Shown one piece after another: positions 1 to 7,264 of a stretch of 7,534 nt of DNA. Within the stretch, counting starts at the first letter, position 1; every line of letters begins with the position of its first letter. A model generated the notes under the pieces. The model was not told the DNA's origin and did not search any database. It worked only from the letters and a program-made list of their open reading frames with translations. The position numbers and the translations under genes were made by a program. Source of the stretch: Gemmatimonadota bacterium (GTDB taxonomy: Bacteria; Gemmatimonadota; Gemmatimonadetes; Gemmatimonadales; Gemmatimonadaceae); NCBI GenBank assembly GCA_003222065.1, contig QHUV01000458.1, positions 1 to 7,534 of the forward strand, given 5' to 3'.

Positions 1-273
1 GACCCGACTGCCGTCGTGGCCGCCGGTGGGCAGGCGCTTCGCGATGCGATCCTCAAGGAGCGGTTGCTCGAGCTCTCGGCCGAAGGCAAGCGACGCGCGG
101 ACATGGTTCGACATGGCAAGTTCCTGAATTGGACGGAGAGCTCGGTCCACGGCGTGTGCGGCGCGTCGCCGTCAACGAGCTGCCCGGCCCGCGCCGCCTA
201 CAGGGTCGTCTTCCCGATTTCGGTCAACGCAATCGGCTCGAATCCCCTTCTCGCGCAGAATAAGGGCTACTGA
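1..273 (+). CDS. RagB/SusD-family outer-membrane nutrient-binding lipoprotein, C-terminal 90 residues (5' end outside window)
   Basis: The frame is open from the first base and ends in TGA at 271-273, so this is the tail of a longer gene. SusD proteins are surface lipoproteins that capture glycans or peptides and pass them to the SusC TonB-dependent channel. Two stretches identify the family: the helix reading RDAILKERLLELSAEGKRR (about residues 14-32), which matches the typical 'ERRRELAFEGxRxxDLxR' region, and the very end VVFPISVNAIGSNPLLAQNK followed by GY, the usual 'FPIPxxExxxNPxLxQNxGY' finish of SusD. The lipobox and TPR-like N-terminal half lie outside the window. A susC gene is expected upstream but cannot be seen. 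The identification as SusD-like is firm; the substrate is unknown. Confidence 0.85.
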   Translation, partial: DPTAVVAAGGQALRDAILKERLLELSAEGKRRADMVRHGKFLNWTESSVHGVCGASPSTSCPARAAYRVVFPISVNAIGSNPLLAQNKGY

Positions 274-303
274 GCCAGAACTGCTCGTCAGTTCGCTACA
301 TTG

Positions 304-341
304 CTACGGCCTGCTCCCCCGCCTTGGGGAGCAGGCCGTAG
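304..341 (+). terminator. Strong 16-bp hairpin downstream of the susD-like gene, possible transcription terminator
   Basis: Positions 304-319 pair perfectly with 326-341, leaving the 6-nt loop cgcctt. The stem is GC-rich and begins 30 nt after the SusD stop codon. There is no T-tract after it (the next bases are gtacgatcgg), so it is not a textbook intrinsic terminator; it may instead act as a 3' mRNA-stabilising stem or a bidirectional barrier. Its position between two genes on the same strand suggests that the SusD transcript ends here. The rest of the gap to the next gene (342-417) shows only a weak 6-bp hairpin (363-368 with 377-382) and no clear promoter or Shine-Dalgarno sequence. Confidence 0.5.
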
Positions 342-417
342 TACGATCGGGCCTTTCGCTATCGCGCCTGCCTAACGGCGCGCCGACCCGTTTCCTTCCC
401 TCCGCCGTACCCGCCGT

Positions 418-2124
418 ATGATTTTCCCGTCCGCCTCATCGCATTGGCGGCGACTCGCCGCCCTGGGCCTGGTCGCCCTCGTGGGCGCATGCTCGGGGTC
501 GGGCGAGAGCGCCGAAGCGACGCCGGCGGGAATCCGAGATGATCCCGCATCGTCCAACCAGCTCTTCACGCGCCTCTCATCGAGCGCAACGGGGATTCGC
601 TTCGAGAATCGCCTCACGGAGACGAATGAGCTCAATGTTTTCACTTATCGCAACTTCTACAATGGTGGTGGCGTCGGCATAGGCGATTTCACGGCAGATG
701 GTCTACCGGACATCCTCCTCACGTCCAATCAGGGCGGACCTCGGCTCTATCTGAATCAAGGTCACTTTCGATTTCGCGACATCACGAGCGAATCAGGAAT
801 CACGACGGAGCATGGGTCGTGGACGACGGGAGTCGCCATCGCCGACGTCAATGGCGACGGCCTTCTCGACATCTACATTTGCCGCGCCGGGCCGGGCACG
901 CCCGAGCAGCGCGCGAATCAGCTCTGGATCAACCAGGGACTGAACAAGAACGGCCTGCCGACCTTCAAGGAGATGGCCAAGCAATACGGCGTGGCGGACG
1001 AAGGTTACTCCACGCAGGCTGTCTTCCTGGACTACGATCATGACGGTGATCTCGACCTATTCGTGATCGAGAACTCACCACGCTCGGTCAATGATGTCGG
1101 CCGCAACCCGCGGAGCCAGCGCAGCCAATACGGTGGAGCGAAGCTCTACCGCAACGATGGCGGCCACTTCACCGACGTTACCGCGCAGACGGGCTTCTAC
1201 AGCCCTGACATCGCGTTTGGGCTCGGCGTCGCCGTCGCAGACGTCAACAACGACGGCTGGCCTGACATCTACGTCGCGAATGATTTCGCCGAACGCGATT
1301 ACCTGTACATCAACAATCGCGATGGCACGTTCAGCGAAGTCCTCGAGAAGGAGCTGCCGGTATTGAGCTACTTCTCAATGGGGCTGGACATCGCCGAGAG
1401 CGCGCTCATCGCCGATCTCGATCTCGATGGCCACAAGGACATCTTCGTAACGACGGGCATCGCGAAAGATGTCACGTCGCAAGACTACATCGCGCTCATC
1501 GCGAACGGGCAGACGGTGCGAGCGATGACGAACGACGGCCGCCACCGCGCGGACTTCTTGAAGCTCACGAACGCGATGACCTCGACGCCGTTGCCTAACT
1601 ATGCGTTCCACAACCTCGGCGGCCTGCGCTTCGCCAACGAGGCGGCTGCCTGGGGATTGGCGACGCCGAGCTTCTCGAATGGCGCGGCATACGCCGACCT
1701 CGATGGCGACGGCGCGCTCGACCTCGTGGTGAACAACGTCAACCAGGAGCTGTTCGTCTACCGCAACAATGCGCGGCGGCTGCATCCCGAGAATCACTAT
1801 TTGCGCGTCGCGCTCGCCGGCGACGGCGCCAACCGCTTCGGGCTCGGCGCGCGGGTCGTCGTGTACGCGGACGGCGACACGCTGATGCAGGAGGAGTCGC
1901 CACAGCGGGGCTTCCAGTCGAGCGTCGATTACGTGCTCGACTTCGGTCTCGGCCGGCACGACACGGTCGACTCCCTAATGGTGGATTGGCCTAACGAGAG
2001 AGTGACCACCCTTCGCAAGGTCGCCGCGAATCAGCTCCGGGTCTCGCCGTCGGCGATGTCAATGGCGATGGCCTCGACGACATCTTCATCGGCGGTGCGA
2101 AGGGCCAGCCGGGAAAGCTGCTGA
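418..2124 (+). CDS. FG-GAP/VCBS repeat and ASPIC/UnbV domain lipoprotein (CRTAC1-like), N-terminal half of a frameshifted gene
   Basis: This 568-codon frame starts at ATG 418 with a lipoprotein signal: RR near residue 11, a hydrophobic core LAALGLVALVGA, and the lipobox cysteine at residue 25 followed by S, which fits outer-membrane or surface anchoring. Calcium-binding FG-GAP motifs of the form DxNxDGxxD appear near residues 89, 142, 204, 274, 332 and 426; such repeats fold as beta-propeller blades. An ASPIC/UnbV domain spans about 472-540 (FGLGAR, QRGFQSSVDYVLDFGLG, VDWPN). From about residue 541 the protein becomes a foreign S/A/R-rich tail, because the homologous reading moves to another frame. 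Compared with the paralogue at 4019-7153, about 76 residues are missing near residue 326 and 178 nt at the end. No Shine-Dalgarno sequence is visible, but the signal peptide fixes the start. The ligand is unknown. It may be a pseudogene, or a surviving lipidated half-protein. Confidence 0.83.
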   Translation: MIFPSASSHWRRLAALGLVALVGACSGSGESAEATPAGIRDDPASSNQLFTRLSSSATGIRFENRLTETNELNVFTYRNFYNGGGVGIGDFTADGLPDILLTSNQGGPRLYLNQGHFRFRDITSESGITTEHGSWTTGVAIADVNGDGLLDIYICRAGPGTPEQRANQLWINQGLNKNGLPTFKEMAKQYGVADEGYSTQAVFLDYDHDGDLDLFVIENSPRSVNDVGRNPRSQRSQYGGAKLYRNDGGHFTDVTAQTGFYSPDIAFGLGVAVADVNNDGWPDIYVANDFAERDYLYINNRDGTFSEVLEKELPVLSYFSMGLDIAESALIADLDLDGHKDIFVTTGIAKDVTSQDYIALIANGQTVRAMTNDGRHRADFLKLTNAMTSTPLPNYAFHNLGGLRFANEAAAWGLATPSFSNGAAYADLDGDGALDLVVNNVNQELFVYRNNARRLHPENHYLRVALAGDGANRFGLGARVVVYADGDTLMQEESPQRGFQSSVDYVLDFGLGRHDTVDSLMVDWPNERVTTLRKVAANQLRVSPSAMSMAMASTTSSSAVRRASRESC

Positions 2125-2204
2125 TCCAGCAGCGCGACGGCAGTTTCGCCAGCACCAACGACGCCGCGTTCGCCCCTGACTCCCTCTCGGAGGACGTAGG
2201 CGCC

Positions 2205-3440
2205 GTGTTCTTCGACGCGAATGGCGATGGGCGGCCCGACCTCTACGTCGTCAGTGGCGGCAACGAGTACTCGGAGGGCGCGCCGGCTTTACAGGATCGA
2301 CTCTACCTCAATGATGGACACGGCAAGTTCCACAAGGCGGAAGGGTACCTGCCCACGGAGGCGGCGAGTGGCTCCCACGTCGTTGCGGCGGACTACGACG
2401 GCGACGGACACGTCGATCTTTTTGTGGGTGGCCGAGTGGTTCCGTGGAGCTATGGCGCCGATCCGCTGAGCATGCTACTGCATAACGACGGCACTGGCCA
2501 CTTCACCGACGTGACGGCGAAGCTCGCCCCCGAGCTGCAACACGTCGGCATGGTCACCGATGCGGTCTGGCAGGATGTCGACGGCGATGGGCGACTCGAT
2601 CTCGTGGTTGTCGGCGAGTGGATGCCGATCACCGTGTTTCATAACGAGGGCGGGGGACGACTCAAGCGAATGACGGTGCCGGGCCTCGAGCAGAGCGAGG
2701 GGTGGTGGAACCGGATCGTCACTGGGGATTTCAACGGCGATGGGCGTGTGGACTTCGTCGTCGGCAACCTCGGTCTCAACGGACGCCTCCACGCCACGCC
2801 ACAGGAGCCCGTCACGATGTATGTGAAGGACTTCGACGGCGATGGGGCCGCGGAGCAACTCATCTCCGTCTACAATCAGGGCGCCAGCTATCCGCTCGCC
2901 CAGCGTGATGCACTCATCAGTGCGCTGCCGTTTCTCAAGTCGCGATTTCCGGCCTACAAGGATTACGCGAAGAAGAAAATCACGGACATTTTCACGCCAC
3001 AGGAGCTCTCCGGCGCGCTCTTCAAGAAAGTGAGCACCTTCGCGACGACACTCGTGCTGAACAATGGCGACGGGTCGTTCAAGCTCGTGCCGTTGCCTAA
3101 CGAAGCGCAGCTGGCGCCAGTGTACGGCATCGTCGCCGCGGACCTGAACCACGATGGCCACACCGACCTGCTGCTCGCCGGCAACTTCGACGGATTCAAG
3201 CCGGAGATCGGACGTATGGCGGCGAGCTATGGCTTGTTGCTGCGAGGCGACGGCAAAGGTCACTTCACGCCGGTCCGTACGTCAGAGAGCGGATTCTTCG
3301 TTCCAGGACAATCGCGCGACATCGCGCGGGTTCGGACGGCCCATGGAGAGCTGTTCGTCGTCGCGCGGAACAATGACCGGCCATTGATCTTTCGGCCGAG
3401 CCGCGGTCAAACCGTCGCCTCAGCCGGGAAGCATCACTGA
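2205..3440 (+). CDS. FG-GAP/VCBS repeat protein, C-terminal half of the frameshifted gene
   Basis: This frame continues the gene that starts at 418. Homology with the paralogue begins at about 2043 (LAVGDVNGDGLDDIF) and runs collinear without gaps to the stop at 3438-3440, covering the second propeller with motifs such as DANGDGRPD, DYDGDGHVD, DVDGDGRLD, DFNGDGRVD and DLNHDGHTD. The first start codon in this frame that could be used is GTG 2205, preceded by GGAGGA (2189-2194) at 10 nt. That purine run is also the codons for Glu-Asp and is nearly conserved in the intact paralogue, where the GTG is GTC, so it may not be a real ribosome site. A product starting here would begin inside a blade and have no signal peptide, so it would stay in the cytoplasm. 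Most likely it is the 3' part of a disrupted gene. It overlaps the convergent plug gene by 7 nt. Confidence 0.72.
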   Translation: MFFDANGDGRPDLYVVSGGNEYSEGAPALQDRLYLNDGHGKFHKAEGYLPTEAASGSHVVAADYDGDGHVDLFVGGRVVPWSYGADPLSMLLHNDGTGHFTDVTAKLAPELQHVGMVTDAVWQDVDGDGRLDLVVVGEWMPITVFHNEGGGRLKRMTVPGLEQSEGWWNRIVTGDFNGDGRVDFVVGNLGLNGRLHATPQEPVTMYVKDFDGDGAAEQLISVYNQGASYPLAQRDALISALPFLKSRFPAYKDYAKKKITDIFTPQELSGALFKKVSTFATTLVLNNGDGSFKLVPLPNEAQLAPVYGIVAADLNHDGHTDLLLAGNFDGFKPEIGRMAASYGLLLRGDGKGHFTPVRTSESGFFVPGQSRDIARVRTAHGELFVVARNNDRPLIFRPSRGQTVASAGKHH

Positions 3441-3889
3441 GGACGCCTCGCTCTCTTCGTCTTGATGACGATCACGCCGTTGGCGCCGCGACTGCCGTAC
3501 ATCGTGAGATCAGCGGGGTCCTTGAGCACCTTGATCGACTCGATGTCGTACGGGCTGATTCCGCTCAAGCTGCCACCAGGCCCTGGCTGAATGGCGACAC
3601 CGTCGAGGACGTACAATGGCTGGGCGCCGCCAAGGATCGCGCTCTGGCCACGGATCTGGACGGAAATGCCTCCGTCCGTCGATTGGCTCACCGTTACGCC
3701 GGAAATCCTCCCCTGCAGGACTTTCTCGATCGGCTCGTTCGGCGCCGGATGGATGTCATCCGAGGTGACAGTGCTGCCCTGTGGCGCTGGCGCGGAGGCC
3801 GCCGACTTCCCGCCGCTATGTGCGCAGCCAACGACGAACAGTGCCAGCAGCTCGAGACTCAGTACTCGATGTTGGAAAAGCGACGACAT
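3434..3889 (-). CDS. Stand-alone lipoprotein with a SusC-type TonB plug domain, no beta-barrel
   Basis: The 151-residue protein has a short lipoprotein signal with the lipobox LFVVGC (Cys22), then a flexible A/S/P-rich linker (about 23-50), then a complete plug domain of the SusC/RagA type. Visible plug hallmarks are IEKVLQGRISGVTV (54-67), the IRG turn (79-81), PLYVLDGVAI (91-100), DIESIKVLKDP (115-125) and YGSRGANGVIVIKTK (131-145). In SusC transporters this domain fills a barrel of many hundred residues; here the gene ends right after the plug, so it cannot form a channel. A periplasmic or surface lipid-anchored plug might bind a TonB-dependent transporter, TonB, or a SusD partner; this is inference. 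The start at 3889 is supported by a perfect AGGAGG at 3896-3901 with 6-nt spacing. The gene converges on the broken FG-GAP gene (7-nt overlap of ends) and diverges from the next one. Family assignment is sure; function is not known. Confidence 0.87.
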   Translation of the reverse strand: MSSLFQHRVLSLELLALFVVGCAHSGGKSAASAPAPQGSTVTSDDIHPAPNEPIEKVLQGRISGVTVSQSTDGGISVQIRGQSAILGGAQPLYVLDGVAIQPGPGGSLSGISPYDIESIKVLKDPADLTMYGSRGANGVIVIKTKRARRPQ

Positions 3890-4018
3890 GAGATTCCTCC
3901 TGAATTCCGCAAAATATGGCCGTATGAGGCAGGTATAACTGACGATGACGACTGTTGTGGCGCAAGCTCCACTCTGCGCACGACTGGCCGCCGCGCGTAA
4001 CGAGGCCAGGGCCTGGTC
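3890..4018. promoter_or_regulatory. Divergent intergenic region likely holding promoters for the plug gene and the second FG-GAP gene
   Basis: This 129-bp gap separates genes transcribed outward on opposite strands, so both need promoters here or overlapping it. Part of it (about 3903-3940) is clearly richer in A/T than its surroundings. It contains TATAAC at 3934-3939 on the plus strand and CATATT (revcomp of 3912-3917) on the minus strand as possible -10 elements. I see no convincing -35 partner, operator palindrome or riboswitch. Confidence 0.35.
3896..3901 (-). promoter_or_regulatory. Shine-Dalgarno AGGAGG of the plug-domain gene
   Basis: Read on the minus strand, AGGAGG stands 6 nt before the ATG at 3889-3887. 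It is the strongest ribosome binding site in the window. The large FG-GAP genes at 418 and 4019 have no comparable site, which suggests that the small plug protein is translated more efficiently. Confidence 0.7.
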
Positions 4019-7000
4019 GTGATCACGTCGTGGCGCCGTCGGACCGCCCTCGGAATCTTCGTGGCATTGGCCGCGTGTACTCCGGACCGCCGCCCGAGCC
4101 CGGCCCTCTTCGAGTCGCTCTCGCCGAGCGCCACAGGCGTCTCCTTCATCAATCGGCTTCCGGAAGATTCATCGTTCAACGTCCTGACCTACCTGTATTT
4201 CTACAACGGCGGCGGTGTCGCTGTGGGCGACGTCAACAACGATGGCTTGCCCGACCTGTACTTCACCTCGAACGTCGGTCCCAATCGGCTCTACATAAAC
4301 AAGGGCAACTACCGGTTCGAGGACGTCACGGAGCGCGCCGGCGTCGCTGATTCGATCGGCTGGAAGACGGGCGTCACCATGGCCGACGTCAACGGCGACG
4401 GCTACGTCGACATCTTCGTCTCGGGTGTCGACTACCTCACGATGCATGGCCACGACGTGCTGTACATCAACAACCGAGACGGAACGTTCACCGACCGCAC
4501 GAAGGAGTATGGACTCGACCGCGCCGGCTACACAACGCAGGCGCTCTTCTTCGACTACGACGGCGACGGGGATCTCGATCTATATCTTCTCAACCACTCG
4601 ACGCACGGCGAGCGGGGTGCTTCCGGAGCGGGTCCACACGGGGCGGGCAATCCGCGCGCGAGCGACCGGCTCTTTAGAAATGATCGCGGTCGCTTCGTCG
4701 ATGTCAGTGAGCGCGCTGGCATAACCGATCGGGCGGGCGCGTTCGGTTTGGGTGTGACAGCGAGCGATTTCAATCTCGACGGCTGTCCCGACCTGTATGT
4801 CGCCAATGACTTCCAGGAGAACGACTACCTCTACATCAACAACTGCGACGGCACCTTCACTGAATCGATCACAAAGGCGACTGGGCACACGAGCCGGTTC
4901 TCGATGGGCGTCGATGCGGCCGACTTCAACAACGATGGGCGGCCCGACATCTTTGTCGCCGACATGCTTCCCGAGCGCGAAGACATCCTCAAGACCTCGG
5001 CGAGCTCGGAGAGCTTCAACCTCTTCGACCTCCAATTGCGGGCGGGGTTTCAGCCGCAGTACGAGCGCAACACACTCCAGCTCAATCGCGGCGAAGGACG
5101 CTTCAGCGATATCGCTTATTTGTCTGGCGTGTACGCGAGCGACTGGAGCTGGTGTCCGCTGTTCGCCGATCTGGACAACGATGGCTACAAAGACCTCTTC
5201 ATCACCAACGGTATCTATCACCGGCCTAACGATCTGGACTACATCAGCTACATCGGCAACGAGAGCGTCCAAGCGTCTCTGGCGAAAGGGATCACGCGAG
5301 AGAACTTGGCGGCCGTGCTCGAGAAGATGCCCCAGGTCCCACTGCCTAACTATGCCTATCGCAACAACGGCGACCTGACGTTCACGAACCAGGGCAACAC
5401 CGCCGGCATCGGTGCCAAGGTCATGATCAAGCACGATGGCAAGGCACAAATGCTGGAGCAGATGCCGACGCGAGGCTTCGAATCGTCCGTCGATCCGCGA
5501 CTCCATTTTGGGCTCGGCCGCTCGACGAAGATCGACTCACTCACCGTCGTCTGGCCGGATCGGCGCTATCAGATACTCATAAACGTCCCGGTCGATCAAT
5601 TCCTCACACTCTCCCAAACGGCGGCGAGCGGTCATTATGTAAATCCGCGCGCCAACCCTGCGCCGCCGCTCTTTGCCGACATAACCGCACGCGTCGGCGT
5701 CGACTTCAAGCATAACGAGAACGACTTCCGCGATTACGATCGCGAGCCGCTGATTCCGCATCTGTTGTCGACGGAAGGCCCCGCGCTCGCCGTCGGCGAC
5801 GTCAATGGCGATGGCCTGGATGACATCTACGTCGGCGGGGCGAAGTGGCAGCCGGGACGCCTTTACGTCCAGCAAAAAGACGGAACGTTTCGCGCTAGCG
5901 CGCAACCCGCCTTGCAGGCGGACAGCCTCCAGGAGGATGTCGACGCCGTCTTCTTCGACGCGAATGGCGACGGGCATCCGGATCTGTATGTGGTGAGCGG
6001 CGGCAACGAGTTCCGGGGCGATGACGACGCACTTCAGGACCGCCTCTACATCAACGACGGGACGGGCAACTTTCACAGGGATACGAGCGCCCTGCCTCGA
6101 TTCGCGGAGAGTGGATCGGTCGTCGTTCCCGGCGATTTCAACGGCGACGGTCATCTCGATCTCTTCGTCGGCCGCCGAGCGGTCGCGGGGAAGTATGGGC
6201 TCACACCGCGAAGCTATCTCCTGGAGAATGACGGAAAGGGACACTTCATCGACGTCACGCAAGCGAAGGCTGGCGCGTTAGGCGCGGCAGGGATGGTGAC
6301 GTCAGCAGCGTGGATCGACGACGACAATGATGGAACGCTCGATCTGGTGGTCGTCGGCGAGTGGACGCCTGTACGTGTCTTTCGCCAGGAGAACGGCCGC
6401 TTCGTGGATCGCACGACGGCGGCGGGCCTTGCGGGAAGCGAAGGGTGGTGGAACTCTGTTGCCGCCGTCGACGTGAATGGCGACGGCCGCAAGGATCTCG
6501 TGCTCGGCAACCTGGGGCAGAACTCGTACATTCGCGCCACGGCGAACGAACCGGCGCGGCTATATGTTGGGGACTTCTTCACGACCGGCACACTTAAGCA
6601 AATCCTCACGTCCTACGAACACGGGGTGAGCTATCCGATCGCCGGACGCGACGAGCTGCTCCGGCTGATGCCGCAGTTGAGCAGCAAGTTCCCGTCGTAT
6701 GCGGCCTTCGGAGCAAGTCGTGTCGAGGACATTCTTCCGCCATCCGAGCTCTCGAAGGCGACAATTCTCGAAGCGCACGTCTTCGCGAGCTCGATCGCCT
6801 TGAACAATGGCAACGGCACCTTCAGTCTTCGCCCTCTCCCAACGGAGGCGCAGTTCGCGCCCATATATGCTTCGGCGTCAGGCGACTTCGACGGCGATGG
6901 ACACACGGATCTGGTCGTCGCCGGAAACGTTTATGGCGTCACACCCTTGCTAGGGCGGTACGACGCGAGCTATGGATTGCTGCTGCGCGGTGATGGCCAT

Positions 7001-7153
7001 GGCAGCTTCGCGACGGCCGATATGGCGGAGACGAGGCTCGTCATCGATGGCCAGGTCCGGCACATGGCGATGTTACGAGGGCCCAACGGCGCGACGCTGA
7101 TTGCCGTCGCGCGAAACGACGACAAGCTGGAGATCCTCAAGGTGAGACAGTGA
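4019..7153 (+). CDS. FG-GAP/VCBS repeat and ASPIC/UnbV domain lipoprotein (CRTAC1-like), second paralogue
   Basis: This 1044-codon gene starts at GTG 4019, chosen because it gives a clean lipoprotein signal: WRRR, a hydrophobic core, and lipobox VALAAC with Cys20. The first propeller region carries FG-GAP calcium motifs near residues 70, 122, 178, 249, 301 and 383; an ASPIC/UnbV domain follows at about 460-527; a linker with HNENDFRDYDREPLIPHLLS (about 565-584) leads into a second propeller with motifs near 593, 646, 705, 768, 817 and 955. Compared with the broken neighbour it lacks 62 residues in frame near residue 458, including the blade just before ASPIC. One second-propeller motif has also decayed (VGDFFTTGT where the neighbour reads VKDFDGDGA). 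The likely role is surface ligand binding or scaffolding in an envelope locus with SusD and plug proteins; the ligand is unknown. The best upstream ribosome site is weak. The gene ends 18 nt before a repeat cluster. Confidence 0.9.
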   Translation: MITSWRRRTALGIFVALAACTPDRRPSPALFESLSPSATGVSFINRLPEDSSFNVLTYLYFYNGGGVAVGDVNNDGLPDLYFTSNVGPNRLYINKGNYRFEDVTERAGVADSIGWKTGVTMADVNGDGYVDIFVSGVDYLTMHGHDVLYINNRDGTFTDRTKEYGLDRAGYTTQALFFDYDGDGDLDLYLLNHSTHGERGASGAGPHGAGNPRASDRLFRNDRGRFVDVSERAGITDRAGAFGLGVTASDFNLDGCPDLYVANDFQENDYLYINNCDGTFTESITKATGHTSRFSMGVDAADFNNDGRPDIFVADMLPEREDILKTSASSESFNLFDLQLRAGFQPQYERNTLQLNRGEGRFSDIAYLSGVYASDWSWCPLFADLDNDGYKDLFITNGIYHRPNDLDYISYIGNESVQASLAKGITRENLAAVLEKMPQVPLPNYAYRNNGDLTFTNQGNTAGIGAKVMIKHDGKAQMLEQMPTRGFESSVDPRLHFGLGRSTKIDSLTVVWPDRRYQILINVPVDQFLTLSQTAASGHYVNPRANPAPPLFADITARVGVDFKHNENDFRDYDREPLIPHLLSTEGPALAVGDVNGDGLDDIYVGGAKWQPGRLYVQQKDGTFRASAQPALQADSLQEDVDAVFFDANGDGHPDLYVVSGGNEFRGDDDALQDRLYINDGTGNFHRDTSALPRFAESGSVVVPGDFNGDGHLDLFVGRRAVAGKYGLTPRSYLLENDGKGHFIDVTQAKAGALGAAGMVTSAAWIDDDNDGTLDLVVVGEWTPVRVFRQENGRFVDRTTAAGLAGSEGWWNSVAAVDVNGDGRKDLVLGNLGQNSYIRATANEPARLYVGDFFTTGTLKQILTSYEHGVSYPIAGRDELLRLMPQLSSKFPSYAAFGASRVEDILPPSELSKATILEAHVFASSIALNNGNGTFSLRPLPTEAQFAPIYASASGDFDGDGHTDLVVAGNVYGVTPLLGRYDASYGLLLRGDGHGSFATADMAETRLVIDGQVRHMAMLRGPNGATLIAVARNDDKLEILKVRQ

Positions 7154-7219
7154 TTCCTTCCCAGCCCTTCCGTCATCCCGAGCGCAGTTACGCCACTTGT
7201 CATCCCGAGCGCAGCGAGG

Positions 7220-7250
7220 GATCTGCTGCTCGCTCCGCGAGCAGCAGATC
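7220..7250. repeat. Perfect 14-bp hairpin inside the repeat cluster
   Basis: Positions 7220-7233 (GATCTGCTGCTCGC) pair exactly with 7237-7250 around the loop tcc. Its first bases are shared with the inner end of the left outer arm. It lies 67 nt after the stop of the FG-GAP gene and could end or protect that transcript, but no T-tract follows. Confidence 0.7.
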
Positions 7251-7264
7251 ATCCTATAGGAGTC

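Noticed and set aside
2029..2124. Programmed ribosomal frameshift joining the two halves of the first gene
   Set aside because: There is no slippery heptamer near the junction, and 178 nt of conserved coding sequence are missing, so a shift of one base could not restore the normal protein.
2189..2207. GGAGGA plus GTG as proof of an independent gene start at 2205
   Set aside because: The purine run encodes conserved Glu-Asp residues and also occurs in the intact paralogue inside the open frame, so it is not independent evidence; the start would lie in the middle of a propeller blade without a signal peptide.
3591..4350. Plus-strand frames overlapping the plug gene and the start of the second FG-GAP gene (115, 105 and 131 codons)
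   Set aside because: They have no recognisable domain or ribosome site and are out of frame with well-supported genes.
4580..5506. Long antisense frame (308 codons) opposite the second FG-GAP gene, with similar ones at 1375-1959 and 2475-3263
   Set aside because: The translations are R/E/V/A-biased mirrors of repeated DxNGDGxxD codons in GC-rich DNA, without recognisable domains, while the opposite strand has clear domain homology.
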